From assembly GCA_022497155.1 (NCBI GenBank), contig MU385765.1, positions 62,001 through 126,000 of the forward strand: a stretch of DNA of 64,000 bases. Reading direction: 5' to 3'. Below are positions 35,291 through 47,899 of this stretch, piece by piece. The notes below the pieces were generated by a model, which saw only the letters and a list, made by a program, of their open reading frames with translations, was not told the DNA's origin and made no database searches. The stretch's first letter is position 1, and each line of letters begins with the position of its first letter. The DNA is from Whalleya microplaca (lineage: Eukaryota; Ascomycota; Sordariomycetes; Xylariales; Xylariaceae). Made by a program: the position numbers and the translations under genes.

Positions 35291-37060
35291 AATATAAATT
35301 TTATTAATAACTTATTTAAAAAAACTATTTCGGATTTTTTAAATATCGAGACGGACGATAGATTTATAGTTTTCGATATAATAATATAATATAATTATTA
35401 TTTCCGAAAGTTTAATTCGAGTAGCCGATAGAAAAAGTATATAAAATATTATATAATTTATTTTAATAAAACGTTATAGATATTTTTTTTAAAATCGGTA
35501 GGTAAATATATATATTGTAATTATTATATAATATTTTTTATAATATTTTTTTAATATTTTCGTTTATATAAATATGCTTTAAGTTATTATATTAAGCTTA
35601 AGTTAATAAACTATAATTATATAAATATAAAAGGTAATTTACGCGAAAATGAGCCAATAAAGATTAAGTCGGCTTTATTTCGCAAAAAAGCCGGTAATAT
35701 AATACATTCGCAATATTTTTACCTAAAAACTAGTATTTACGTTATACCGGACTTTCCCGATATAAATATATACGAGAATTTTAATATAGGTTATACCTTA
35801 ATTACCCGATTATTTTTTAAATATTTTCGAATATACCGTAAAAAACGTAAAAAAAAAGTAAAGAAATCGGAAAAAAATTTTAAATAAAATATTAGGTAAT
35901 ATTTATTTTTTATATATTCAAATATAAATTTAATAGTACTTATATTTTTATAAAGTTTTAAAAGTTAAGATAAGTTTTAAAAAATAACATTAAATTTAAA
36001 CTATTGTTAGGAAATGATTTTTTTTATTCGCACGGTACAATTATAAATTATAATTTAAATATAATAATTTTTTAGACATAAATTTCCAAATGTTATTTAT
36101 AGTATTTTATAATATAAGGCTTTATGTGCGGAAAGTTTTATTCCGGCGTAACCTTTTTTTAGTATTAGGCTAAATAGTAAAAGTTCCGGCGGAATAAAAA
36201 GCTTTATTTAATAATTGCAATTTTAGCTTTATATTAAGCTATTAGGTAATAATTAATTTAATGTTATAAATTAAAACGCTATAAATTATAATTATAAAAA
36301 ATATATCCGATAAATTATTAAAGCTAAATAAAGGTACGTAATTAAGTTTTATTAGTGAGTGTATAAATAATGGATTTTTTTAAATTATATAGAAAGGTTG
36401 CTTTAAATTTTTATTTATTACTGCCGCTTTTAGCGTAGTTATAAAAATAGGGGTTTTAATTAATAAAACCGGACTAATTATATTTAATGATTTTAGTTTT
36501 TTATAAGTTTTAGCTATAGTTGCGGAGTTTAATATTGACGTTTTTAATAATGCTATAGCTACTGATGTGGTGCTATATAGTTTAGTTTAATTATTTCTTA
36601 CGGAAATAATATAAGGCTTAATTTTTAATAATTAAATTATGTCGGTTAGTAATACTTTTTTAATTGACGGAGTTTTTAATATAATTAAGGTAGTAGCCGG
36701 ACCGTTTTAGGATATATTTAAGCTAAGGATTCCCGAGCTATATTTAATTTTAAGTATTTATAAATTAACTAATTTATTAGAGATTAAAAAAGATTTAAGG
36801 CATTATAATATAACGCCGATAAATAAATAGCTAAAGATATGCTATAGATTATTAACGAGTTTTTTTAAATTTAAAAGAACTAAAATATTATTAATATTTT
36901 AAAAAAATAAGTAAATAAAGATACTTTTAATAAACGGATAGTAAAACTATAAATTAAATAGTTATTTTTATTTTTTAAGCAGAAAGGATATAAAGGTTTT
37001 AAATAAAATATACGGAAGGTTATATAATTAAAAGCGTATGAAATAGGTAGATAAACTTAC
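35291..37060 (+). pseudogene. G6 region between gag and reverse transcriptase (protease expected)
   Basis: The plus strand stays coding-like with shifts and RIP stops (for example KIKSALFRKKAGNIIHSQYF near 35660-35715 and IYENFNIGYTLITR near 35770). A protease is expected here, but I could not find its Asp-Ser/Thr-Gly box. The end contains the linker into the reverse transcriptase. Confidence 0.45.
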
Positions 37061-39995
37061 GTTATTTGTGTATCTTATTTTTATTATATAGCGTATTATA
37101 AAAAGTAAAAGTAAAGATAAAGTGGTTATTGATTTTTATTTATTAAATAACGTTACGATATCCGATAATTATTTTTTATTATTATAAGCTGAGATTATTA
37201 TTTCGTTATAAAAAAAGGCTTAAGTTATAATAATTAATGTTATTAGTTTTTTTTATTAATTTACTGTTTATTATAAGTTCCGAAATAAATCTATAATTGT
37301 TAGTTTGCGTGGACTGGAGAGATTTATTATAACTATAATAGGTTTTCGGAATTTTCCGGCTTATATTTAGTAATTTATGGATAAATTTTTGCGAGACTAT
37401 TATTATTATACGAGAGTATTTATTGACGATATTATTATTTTTTTAGATTCGAAAAAAGAGCACTTAGTTTATTTAAGAATTATTTTCGGTTTTTTTTAAG
37501 GACGGTGTATTTTATTTTTTTAAAGAAGTTTTTTTGGGATATTTATTAATTAAATTACTCGGTTTTTACGTAAATGCTCTAGGAATAGTTATAATTAATA
37601 AGCGACTAACAGCTATAAGCGATTAGTAATTTCTTAAGAACTTTAAGTTTTTAAAGAGGTATTTAGGCGCGATAAGGTTTTTTCGACTTCTGATACTGTT
37701 TTATGCGCGGCTTTTTAAGCTATTATAAAAATATAAGACGGCTTTATTCGCTAAGGGTCGGAAAGACAGTAAGTTATTTTTAAAAAATCCTGATTATTAT
37801 TAGGCGTATATAAGATTTATATATTACGAGCTAATTAAGGCCGAAGTAGTTTCGTTTAAGGCTATATAATAAGTAATTTATAAATATATTATATTATATT
37901 ATTACGACCCGGGTAAAATTTTATATATATAAGTGGATGTATTAGTAAAGCGCGGTTTTGGTATTATATTTTTTTATATTAAAAACGGCTATAAGTAGAT
38001 TATAGGTTAGCCGATACCGGGATTATAAATTAAGTTAATTATGTTTTTAAGTCGAAACTTATTATAGGTGGAAATGCGGTATAGATTTTCCGAGTTAGAG
38101 GTAGCTTATATTATATAGGCCGTAAAGCGTTTGTATATAATACTGGAGGTCTATAAGTATTTTATGGTTATTTTTACCGATTACTTTATAACTAAGGGTA
38201 TTTTTAATTAAATATCCTTAAATATTTCGTTTTCGGATTATATAAATTGCCGGTTTATAAACGTATTAATTTATTTATTATAATATAGTTTTTAAGTATA
38301 TTATATTTTTAATAAAATTAATTATATTTTAAATACTTTTAGTTATCTTTTAATTATCGGAGATATAGCTAGTGTAAATAATAAATTAGAACGATCTAAT
38401 AAAGAACTTATTTTTAACTAGGTACAATTTGCTATAAATAAAGCGGTTATAAATAATGTAATATACTAGCGTTTTATAAATATATATTAAAAGGATATTA
38501 AATATAAGCGTATTATTAACGCTAAAAAAGATAGCGAAGACGTTATTACTTTTTTTTAAATCCGGGTACTTATTTATTATTATCAATAAATTATTATATA
38601 ATATCGATAGGTATAAAAAGTATTAATTATGTGTATCTTTAGGTATAATTAAGGAATTCCTGGAAATAGCGTACGATAGTAAGTATTACTAGGGATTAGA
38701 ACAAATATTTAAGGAATTTAACGGATATATAATTACGTGTAAGTTATATTTAGCTAAAAAATATATTAAATATTATTTAATATACGATATATATAAAATT
38801 AGCAGAAATAAGCCTTCCGGTAATTATTAATTAATTGGGCCCCTTAATTTATTGCTTATATATATTATTATAATAGATTTTATTTTAGGATTCCCGAAAG
38901 TGTTAGCGGAAAATATATTTTAAAAGCTAGAAGGAATTAATAAAAAATATTATAATATATTAATAATAGTTATATACGTTATGTTAAAACGTATATTTTT
39001 TATTCCCGGAAATAAAAAGTATATAGTAAAAAATTAAGGTATAGTTTTTGCTAAATAGTTATTTTTGTCCGATTAGAAAATACTATTTGGAATTATTTCT
39101 AATTAAAATAAGAAATTTATTTTAGAATTTTAAATAGGGTTTTAAAAAAGGAATCGGAATAAAATTATTAATAATTATAATATATTATTTATAAGGTAAT
39201 AGATTATTTAAATGTAAAAATTAAATAGTAGAGATCGCTTGTCGGTATTATTATTTTAAGAATTTTAAGTTTAATTAGGTGGATATATTGCCGGCATTAT
39301 AATAAAACTTTAATAATATATATAGCGATTCGATTAAATTTTTTATATACGAGATGTTTTTTAGATTTAAGTTTTCTGGACCGAATGATTTATTTATTAT
39401 TATTAATAATTCCCGATGTTACGAAAGTATCCGATTTTTGCGCGAATATATCTGTAAAGACGCCAAACTATCTATAGATTTCGCAGTTTTACGAGCTAAA
39501 AAATTATACGATTAAAAATATAAACCAATGGAATTTAAGGAAGGAAATAAGGTATATCTTAAATTATACGATAGGTATAACCTTTTTAATAAACCTGGCA
39601 AAAGATTATTATAATAGCGCGCCGGGCTATATAAGGTAATTAAAAGGATAGGGTGTAATGTTTATAAGTTAGATTTTGGGAAAGATATCGATATTTACCC
39701 AGTTATTTCGATTGTATACCTATCTTTAAAACCTGACGGTAAAGATTTTTTTTATTATACAAGTCCTTCTCTTAGACTAATTATCTTTAATTAAAATAAA
39801 GATCTAAATATTACACCTTTATTTAAAATAAAGGTAATTTTTAGTTATCGAATCAATCGTTATAAAAACGGGTACGACTATTTAATTAAATAGAAAGGCT
39901 ATAAATATAACGATAATAGCTGGAAACCTAAGAAGGAATTACGTAAGGAAAGTTTTTCCGAGTTAATAAATAAGTATTAGTAACGGCAAATTGGA
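37061..39995 (+). pseudogene. G6 pol: reverse transcriptase, RNase H, integrase, chromodomain
   Basis: The reverse transcriptase starts with VVIDFYLLNNVTISDNYF (37122), then SLRGLERF, GFRNFPAY, and a complete polymerase box FIDDIIIF (37419-37442). The frame slips between these segments. RNase H holds YIQVDVLVKRGFGI-type sequence (about 37920) and RNLL.VEMRYRFSELEVA (about 38060-38110). Integrase begins after a KMNYVLNTFSYL-type end near 38320, and its core starts with IDFILGFPKVL (about 38875-38910). The last domain (39835-39985) reads YRINRYKNGYDYLIK.KGYKYNDNSW, with the G-YLVKW-GY pattern of a chromodomain; its Trp codon has become TAG. RIP stops elsewhere make it inactive. Confidence 0.8.
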
Positions 39996-40158
39996 GGAAG
40001 ACTTGCTATTGCGTTAAAATAAAAGGATGCTAAAAATAAGGATTTTTTTAAATAAAAAAAGTCGTTTTTGTAAGAACTTATAAGTATTTATAAATTAGAT
40101 CTATTAGATTAAAATAAGGCTATTAAAGATAATGGAGTTTTTTTTGTCTCGTAGCATT

Positions 40159-40330
40159 TAATATAAAGCCCCGGAGGGGCCTTATAAATTAGCTTAGATT
40201 AAATAAAATAAGATAGTAAATAAGAAAAATAAAAAATCTTAAGCATTTAGGATTATAGTTCTGTTATAACCTAAATACTAGATTTTTATTTTTTATAATA
40301 TATACTACTACTTTATAATAACCCTTTTTA
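40159..40330 (+). repeat. G6 3' LTR (delta family)
   Basis: It aligns with the 5' LTR across its length and differs mainly by C-to-T and G-to-A changes (TAATATAAAG for TGATATAAGG). The target copy gttag follows directly. Confidence 0.88.
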
Positions 40331-40678
40331 GTTAGCTTAAATAATAAAACTTTATATTAAAAAATATTATATCGAGTATTAAAGGTTATAAAATCCTTAT
40401 ATTCGGGATATATGTAAATTTTATAAAAAACTTACCTAATATCGATTTTCGTAAAAATCTTAGCTTTTTTAAAACGGAATAAAGTTTTTTTCGATTAGTA
40501 AAAATAAGTAATACTTTTTTTAATAATTACATTTAAGCGCTAGTAATTAATATAAAATTAAAACCTTTTATTAAAGTTAGGTATAAAAAGCATTAACGTA
40601 GCTTACGGGACAGTATTAAACTCGATAAAACCTTTTTATATATTTTTTATTAAATATTTCTTATAAACTTTTAGTTTT
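40331..40678 (-). pseudogene. G5 reverse transcriptase, first half
   Basis: On the minus strand this reads KGFIEFNTVP, then LMLFIP and FYINY.RLNVIIKKSITYFY, then KAKIFTKIDIR, YIYPEYKDFITFNTRYNIF, the invariant order of the Gypsy fingers and palm. It stops at the G6 insertion and continues at 32089 with the polymerase box. To the right it is separated from the linker by the gamma solo LTR; with that LTR and one gtttt removed, FFEKLKVYKKYL is restored across the join. Confidence 0.8.
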
Positions 40679-40922
40679 TGTCATGGATCCACTTAATCCT
40701 ATAACCTAATTGGCCTAATCCTAGCCTAGGGTAATTTGGTAATCTGGTAACAAGGCATAGAATCAGTAATGCACGGGCCTCGCAGCTGATTAGGTAAGGT
40801 GGGGTAGCCACTATACTAAAATACCTGCGTACCTCCCGTAGTTTTAAATCTTTAGCTTTGTTACATTATATTAATTAAGCAAAAGGTGTAACTTATCACC
40901 ACTATAGCTAGTTCCCGTGACA
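40679..40922. mobile_element. Solo LTR, gamma family, copy 1 (unmutated)
   Basis: This 244-bp LTR begins TGTCATGGATCC and ends CCCGTGACA, with normal TG...CA ends and a short inverted repeat TGTCA/TGACA. gtttt flanks it on both sides (40674-40678 and 40923-40927). It lacks RIP almost completely, in strong contrast to surrounding G5. Relatives lie at 52890-53116 and, more distant, at 50974-51130. Confidence 0.88.
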
Positions 40923-42832
40923 GTTTTTCGAAAAATATTTTATATAATAAGCTATAATTTAAATCTTTTAATTAAGTACCGTTTTTTAAATTAATCTAAT
41001 AGTTAATTAGGCGATTTGGTATAAGTTTATCGGATCGAACTTTATTAAAAACGTCGAAATATTTGCAATAATATTTTAGTATAACCTTTTAAGCTTTTCG
41101 GCATAATTTTTTAATATTTTTATCTAGTAGATATAATTTACATTCTTTTATTTAAATAAACTTATTTAATTTATAAATATTAGTTTTATATACGGTTAAA
41201 TTAAATAATTTAACTATATAAAAATATATTAATATTTATTATTGCTATATCGATATATTCCTTATATTAGGTAATACTTTAACGTAAGCGATAAAAGCCT
41301 TTTTAGTCCGTTAATTATTCCTTTACTAATTACGTGCGGTTACGCTTATCGGTTTTAGGATTATCGGCCCCAGGTATTTCGTTTAATTGAAATTACGCTA
41401 GCGTTTATAAAACCGATATTTAAGGGTATATACTTAAAGACATTTTTTTATTTCTTATATTAAAAGGTCGTTATAAAATATAATAGTTATAGCGTACGGT
41501 AAAATATATATCGGTATAAATTTTTTCTTTTTATTATCGTATAATTGTAACGATATAATTTCGGCTTTTAGCTCGGCTATACGCCGTAATATATATATTT
41601 CTTTAATATCTTTTTAAATATCTAAAAATATTTTACTTTATTAAATTAAATTAAAATATTCGTTAGGAACTTTTTTTACTTTTATTAATTTTAATAAGTA
41701 ATTAGGTTTTTTAAAAAAATACTTTTAATAAACATATTTTTAGAAGCCGAGCCTTTCCTTTTTTTTCGCGTTAACTATTGTTAGTTTTTTTAATAACTGT
41801 TTATAACAACTTGTATTTTTTAAAAAACCGGGGTTATAAACTAAAAATCCGGCTTTATTTATATATATATTTATATAAAAAATATTGGGTTTTTATTTAT
41901 TAATAAATAATAGTTTTTAATTAACTATATTAATTAATAAGTTATAAATCTCGAAAGATTTTCGACCTAAAATTATTTCGTATTTTATATTAATAACTAA
42001 TATAAAAATATTTTTTATTTTACGTTATTAAATTTATAAATTTAGTATTAAGGCTATATTTACTAATTATATAACTTTATTATTATAACTATTTATTATA
42101 CCGGGCATAAAGTTAGTAATAATTTTAGGTTATAAATATTTTATTACTTTTTTAGCAAACAAAATATTTATAAAAATATAGCCGCTAGCCCCGGTATTTT
42201 TTAAAATATTATATATAGCGAAAAATAATTTATTACACTCGAATTTATATATAATATATAAAGCTTTTTTTCTAAAATAATATAAAAAATATTAAAAAAC
42301 CATTACTTCCGCTAACTTTTATATGTTATAAAGGATTTTACTTTTTAAGAAAAGTTTAAATTCTTCTAAAGTTAATTTTTCAGTTTTTTTTTCGCAAGTA
42401 ACTTCTCCCGATTAAACCCGGCGATAGAAAATACTTTTCTAAAATAATATTAATATATACTTGTTTATTAACCGCACTAAAACAGGAAATATTTAGCGGG
42501 TAATCGTATACGTTATAATCTTATTATTTATAATTAACATAACGATTTCCCGTAATTAAGCGGGTTATTTCTTTCTACATAAAGTTATATTATTAAAGCA
42601 TTAATAATAGTAAGTTTTACCTTTAGTTCTTATATTTAATACCTCCTCCTTTTTTTCCACTTTTACTTTTATTATAACTATTATAATTATTATCGGTTCG
42701 AGGGCTTCCGGTAGTAAAAAAAACTACTTTGATTTTATTATATAAAATTTATAAATATATTAAAACGATATTTAATTTATAATAAACGAAAGCGTTAAAA
42801 TTTATTAATAAATTATTATAAGTAATTATTAT
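40923..42832 (-). pseudogene. G5 protease and linker to reverse transcriptase
   Basis: Reading the minus strand, the protease contains NTGASGYIFINILFAKKV (about 42145-42205). The catalytic D-T/S-G-A has lost its Asp to Asn by a G-to-A change. About 70 codons later comes KYEIILGRKSFEIYNLL (about 41925-41975), the ILG(R/M) flap-to-end motif of the same domain. The linker follows and ends with FDVFNKVRSDKLIPNR and YSLLYKIFFEK at the gamma LTR, the usual segment before the reverse transcriptase. Upstream, towards 42832, the frame would continue to gag across G7. Confidence 0.75.
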
Positions 42833-43079
42833 TGTTACGGCTTAAAAGGAATGGAAGAGGCAAGGCTGCTTATTACTTAATTATTTATAAAAAATATTAA
42901 AGGTGAGGAAAAAAAGGAAGAGATTTTTTTCCACTAGTTATGGGTAAAAATAACCAGTGTATTTTACCTAAGGTATACGGGCCTTTCGTCCTTTATTAAC
43001 CTAACTTTAATAGTACGTATTACGTGTATAAGCTATAGCATAAGTTATATAGTTAAGCCACCTTAGCTACGCCGTTATA
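42833..43079 (-). repeat. G7 3' LTR (epsilon family)
   Basis: It aligns to 49847-50080 and ends (minus strand) in CCGTAACA. Differences are mainly RIP-type. A few short indels explain the 13-bp difference in length. Confidence 0.85.
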
Positions 43080-43096
43080 TTATTCCTCCTTTAAAA
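43080..43096 (-). promoter_or_regulatory. Probable polypurine tract of G7
   Basis: On the minus strand tttaaaggaggaataa runs into the 3' LTR. This is where plus-strand synthesis of an LTR element starts. Confidence 0.55.
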
Positions 43097-45199
43097 AAAT
43101 AACCTATCCCAAGTTACGATTAAAATCGAACGTAAAATTTTTATTATATATAGGCGGACCCGGGTAGCGATTATTTTTTAGGTAAAAAAGGGGTGCCTTT
43201 AGATTTATTTTAAATAGTTATGTTACGGGCCTTTAATTTATATTATAGCTATTATTATTTTATATAATTATATTAGCTGTTTGATTTTTAATTATAGGTT
43301 TTATACGCGGCATTTATGGCTTTTCTTTTTTTTATAACAGATTTTTTCGCTGCCGGCTTATTGTTATCCGGATAAAGCAGATTGTTTGTCTTATTTATAT
43401 ACGCTTTTTTTTAATTTGCCAGTTTTATCGGTAGTTTTAATATATCGGGATATATTTTATAAAATTTCTATAACTTATTAAGTAAATTTTTAAACGATTT
43501 TATATTATATTATATGGGATTTAGATTTTATTTTTACTATTAAATTTAGTATCGCAGTTTATTATTATATAGCTAGAACGAGAGAATTTTATTTATTACT
43601 TATTTCTTTTTATTATTAATTAGCTTTCCGGGAGGATTTTCGGCTTTTTAGCCCGGCAAAAAGTTATTTAAGTATTTTCGTAAATAGTTCGCATAAAATA
43701 TATTACTCGCGCGTTATTTATTGGGGACTTTTAATTGATATAAATAACCGACTTATTAGATAATTTTATAATGCTAATAAGTTAAAAGAAAATTTAGCTT
43801 ATTATTAAGTTTATTAATAAATTAGACCTTTTTAATAATAAATATATAATTGCCGATACCGAAATTAGGTTTTTATTAATATTTATTAACTTATTCCGTT
43901 ATTTTAGCTTATATTTTATTTATTAGAGATCTCGCGTAATTTATATATTTTTAAATTGTTTTTATAGTTTTTAGGCCTTTTTCCGAAACAGTTATTTACG
44001 GGAAAGTATATTTTTAAATTCGGTAGTCCGGCTTTTTTAATTAAAAGGTATAGGTATTTTAAATTTTATTTTTATTTTATATAATTCGAAACTAGTTAAG
44101 TTATAAATAATATTAATTTATATTATATTTAAAGCTAAAAACGTTTCGGATTAATTATTTTAGAAATAGTTAATAAATAGCTATAAGTGTATATTTAAAA
44201 CTTAATATATAATTTTAGCTTATTTTATTATTTAAAAGTAATTTAAAGATAATAATTTTTAATATATATTAAGTATGCGGGATATTTTATTTATAAAGTC
44301 GGAAATAAATTGCAGTCTATAGTTACTAATAATGTTATAAGGTAAGCCGAATATTTTTAAAAGTCCGTAATAATATATATATGCGGCATTTTTCGCAATT
44401 ACTTACTATATATAAGGAATTATTTATATTCGCTTATTTAGTTAGCAAATTATGGCTAAAATATTATTATATTTATGTTTATTTTTAGGTATATTTTTGA
44501 AATTTATTATAAAATATTTTTAAATATAATAAAATACCGGCAGTAGTTTTAATAGTTTTAATAGTTTTAAAGTTTTATTATAAGGGTTTTTAAAAGATCG
44601 GTAGGTTAAATAATTAATAATATAGCGGTTAATATCTTTAGCTATCTAGGGTTATTAATAACGGTTAGTAATGATACGTTATGTTTTATTCCGCTTTAGG
44701 TAGGCAGTAATAATATATATATAAGCTTTTTTAATTATTCTTATATATAAATTATTTTAGTCAGGTATTATAAATTGCCTTTTAAATATTAGCAATCCCC
44801 CTAATATAGTTTATTTTTTAGTCGGGTTTATTTAAGCTTAAGTACGTTATATATTAAAGTTATAGCTAATCCGGTTAGCTTATAGCAGCTCGTTAATTAA
44901 GAGTACGTTTAATTTTATAGGGGGTTTAAATTTTTTATTAAATATTATTAGGTTTATTACTTTTTTAATTATATTAATTATTAATATATTTATATTATTT
45001 AATAATTTAGAAATTGCCTTATAATATATAACGGCAGGCTTAAATATTTATATATATCGGTATATTTTTTATTTAGCTTTTTGCGTTTTTAAATTTTTAG
45101 ATGTATAAAATAAGGCGTTTGTAAAAACATTTTCTCCTTTTAGTTAGTATAAAATAATAAAGTTATATTACGACAGTATTTTAGCTTAGCCGGCCTAGC
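43097..45199 (-). pseudogene. G7 integrase and C-terminal region (degraded)
   Basis: By order this is integrase. The sequence is coding-like on the minus strand but RIP stops and shifts are dense. I cannot point to all catalytic residues. A C-terminal chromodomain is likely in this family but was not confirmed. Confidence 0.5.
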
Positions 45200-47400
45200 G
45201 GAAATTTAATAATTTTTTAGTTTCGAAATAAATTAAAACCTAATAATTAATAATAATTTCGAAAGGACGGGGATATTATAACCTTATTAATTTAACGAGT
45301 TAATAATATAGCGTTCGAATTATTATTATTAGCTTTTTATTATATATATTATAATTATATTTAGCGTTATATATAATCTCGGAATAATAAGCGACCGGAT
45401 ATTAGGGGGAATATTTATTAATTTTTTATAATAAGACTTTAATATAAATCCTATCCGATACATTAGTTTTAAAATAGGGTTTTTTATCGAATAAAAAGTA
45501 CGTTAAAATAAATTCGGTTAGTAATTTTTTTTTAGCCTAATAAACGCGGCTTTATATTTGCTTGTTTATATAAAAAGTATATTTTTTTATATAAGATTAG
45601 TTAAAGGGATATACGATATATTTGTATTTTTCGATAAATTTATAATAAAAATTATAAAATCTTAAAAAAGGATTATATATTACATATACTGTTCGGTTAT
45701 TACTAATTTTAAATAATAATTATTTTATTAAGGTTTATTGTAATATTTTTAATGCTAATAATAAAACCGAGAAATTTAATATTTAAAACGTAAAATTTGT
45801 ATTTTTTAAGGTTTATTTAAAGGCTAGCGGCCTTTAGCTTATATAATATTTTTATAATATATTTTTAATATTATTTTTTACTTTCGGAATAAATTAATAT
45901 ATTATTAATATATATTAAATAAAATTTATCGAAATATTTTATTAATATATTATTAATATATTATTAAAAAATAGCTAAACTATTAGTTAAACCGAAAGGT
46001 AATATTTTAAATTTATATGCGTTATACCGGGTACGGAAAGTAATAAAGTTTTTATTATCGGAATTTATCCGGATTTTATAAAAAGCTTATTAAATATCGA
46101 TGTTAATAAATATTTTAGCTTTAAAAATTTATACTAACGTTTTTTTAATAAAACGTAGCGGATATTTATTTTTAATTATAATTTTATTTAGTTTTTAATA
46201 ATTTATATAAAACCGAAAGCTTTTATTTTATTTAATAGCAAATAATATAGGCGTAATTTATAATATTACGTTAAATTTTATAAAGCTTTTATATAAATTT
46301 TCGGTAATATATTTTTAATATTTCTCTGGCTTTTTTATAGACATTTTATATAATAAATTATATTTTAAGTTATCGGGTATTATTTTAGATTTTAATTTAA
46401 TTAAGTGGTTGTTAAAATAGTAAGGCGATAGTATATCGGACTTGATTTTATTAAATATTTTTAATATTTCGTAATAATATTCCGGTACTACTTTTTTAGC
46501 TTGCTTTCGAAATTTTTTAGCGTCGGCGTATAAAAGGTCGGTAGTTTTACGCTTATTTTTAATAAATCGGTTAATTTTATATAGGTTTATTATATTTATA
46601 TAAATTTTTTTAGCTATTTCGAAAAAAGGCTCGGCCGAAATTATAGTTATATTTATACGGTATTTATATTAGCTAAATACGTTTCGCTTAAGCTTATAAA
46701 TATCCCGATTGTTTCGAAATAATAGGTTTTTCTCGTTAGTTATACGTTTATATCTATATCTTCTTTTAGTATTTTCGGGATATAAAAAAAGGTTTTCTTA
46801 TTAGTATAATTTTTTATTTATGCGATAGGAACTTTAGTTTTAGCCTATATTTATATCGGAAATAGGGCGAGAAGCTTTTAATATAGCTTTAAGACGTTAT
46901 CGCAATAATGTAAATCGGCTTATTAGAGGTTTTTTATTTTTTTAATTTCCTAGCGACTTTATTATAACTATTCGCTTATTCCGAGCATACTTGATATCCT
47001 TTAATTTTAAAATTCGCTGCTACATTTTAGCTAATGGAGATAAAAAAGATGTATCCGGTGTTTTTTTTTGTTTGCTTTTGTTTTTTATTTGCCGGCGCTA
47101 GTTTTTTTTAGCGAATTTTTTATTACGTTTATTAGCGTTTTTTTAATATATAAAGTTTTATAATAATTTCCCGGCCTTATTTAATAAAATATATATAGGT
47201 CGAATTTTATTTTTCGGCTAATCGGAAGGAAATAATAGGCGATAATGCCTAAGGTCTATTTATATATTATATTTTTAAAATTATTTTTTTCTTAAGATTA
47301 GGTTTTATTTTATGTCGATTACTAAAAAAGGAGTACCCGAGAAGTCCTTGCTTTAAATTATTAGGTCGGCGGTTAAAACTATATCGATTATTTAAGTAAC
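45200..47400 (-). pseudogene. G7 reverse transcriptase and RNase H remnant
   Basis: The palm reads KAKIFINIDI (about 46110-46140), NFITFRTRYNAYKFKILPFGLTN (about 45985-46050; shown here only as the family landmark FRTRY...LPFGLTN) and FYLIYINNILIYSE at 45890-45930. YINN replaces YIDD. RNase H contains VAYYSEIIYNAKYNYNIYNK and KLIIIIRTL (about 45310-45400), the VAYYSR.L..AE.NY.IYDKELLAI pattern with Asp and Glu codons altered. The region right of 46400 up to 47400 should contain the protease; no active-site motif could be fixed. Confidence 0.75.
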
Positions 47401-47899
47401 TTTATTATTAAACCTGCTGATTTGTTATAAATAAAACTTAGTAATTTTATAGGGTTTTAAGAGTTTTATTATTTGTCTCGTAAATTTTACGTTTATAAAA
47501 ATATAATTATTTATTCCCGTATTAACTAAAGTAAAAAAAGTAATCAAAAAATATCCGTTATTAATTATAATATAAGCTATAGTTAGGGGGTTGCCTCTTA
47601 AATACTTATTTAAAAAATTATATAATATTTTTTAAATATTTTTTACTAAAGCTAACATTTTCTTTAAAAAGGAGTCGATATTTCTTAGGGTCGCTAGTTT
47701 TCCGATTTTAATCCCGCGTTAAAAAATTTTTCTAGTTTTTTTAGGTTCGATTTTAAGTTTCGGCCAAACATTTTCGCAATAATAGCGGCGACTCGATCGG
47801 ACTTTTTTTATTTCTTAAGGTAACGGGAGATAATATAAACGGTAAATTAATAAATAAAGTAACGATTTTTTTAAATTAGCTTAATAAATTTATTATCGG

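Larger units (their letters stand above)
32090..40330 (+). mobile_element. G6: complete Ty3/Gypsy element inserted in G5
   Basis: LTRs of 174 and 172 bp bound an 8.2-kb element, and gttag is duplicated at 32085-32089 and 40331-40335. A primer-binding-like TGGTAGC follows the 5' LTR after two bases. The interior has a long leader, gag with a charged C-terminus, pol with an intact FIDD box, integrase and a chromodomain at the very end. It is clearly less damaged than G5, in agreement with being younger. Its reverse transcriptase belongs with G9, not with G3, G5 or G7. Confidence 0.9.

Noticed and set aside
38386..38586. A 66-codon minus-strand gene
   Set aside because: It is antisense to the G6 pol frame between RNase H and integrase.
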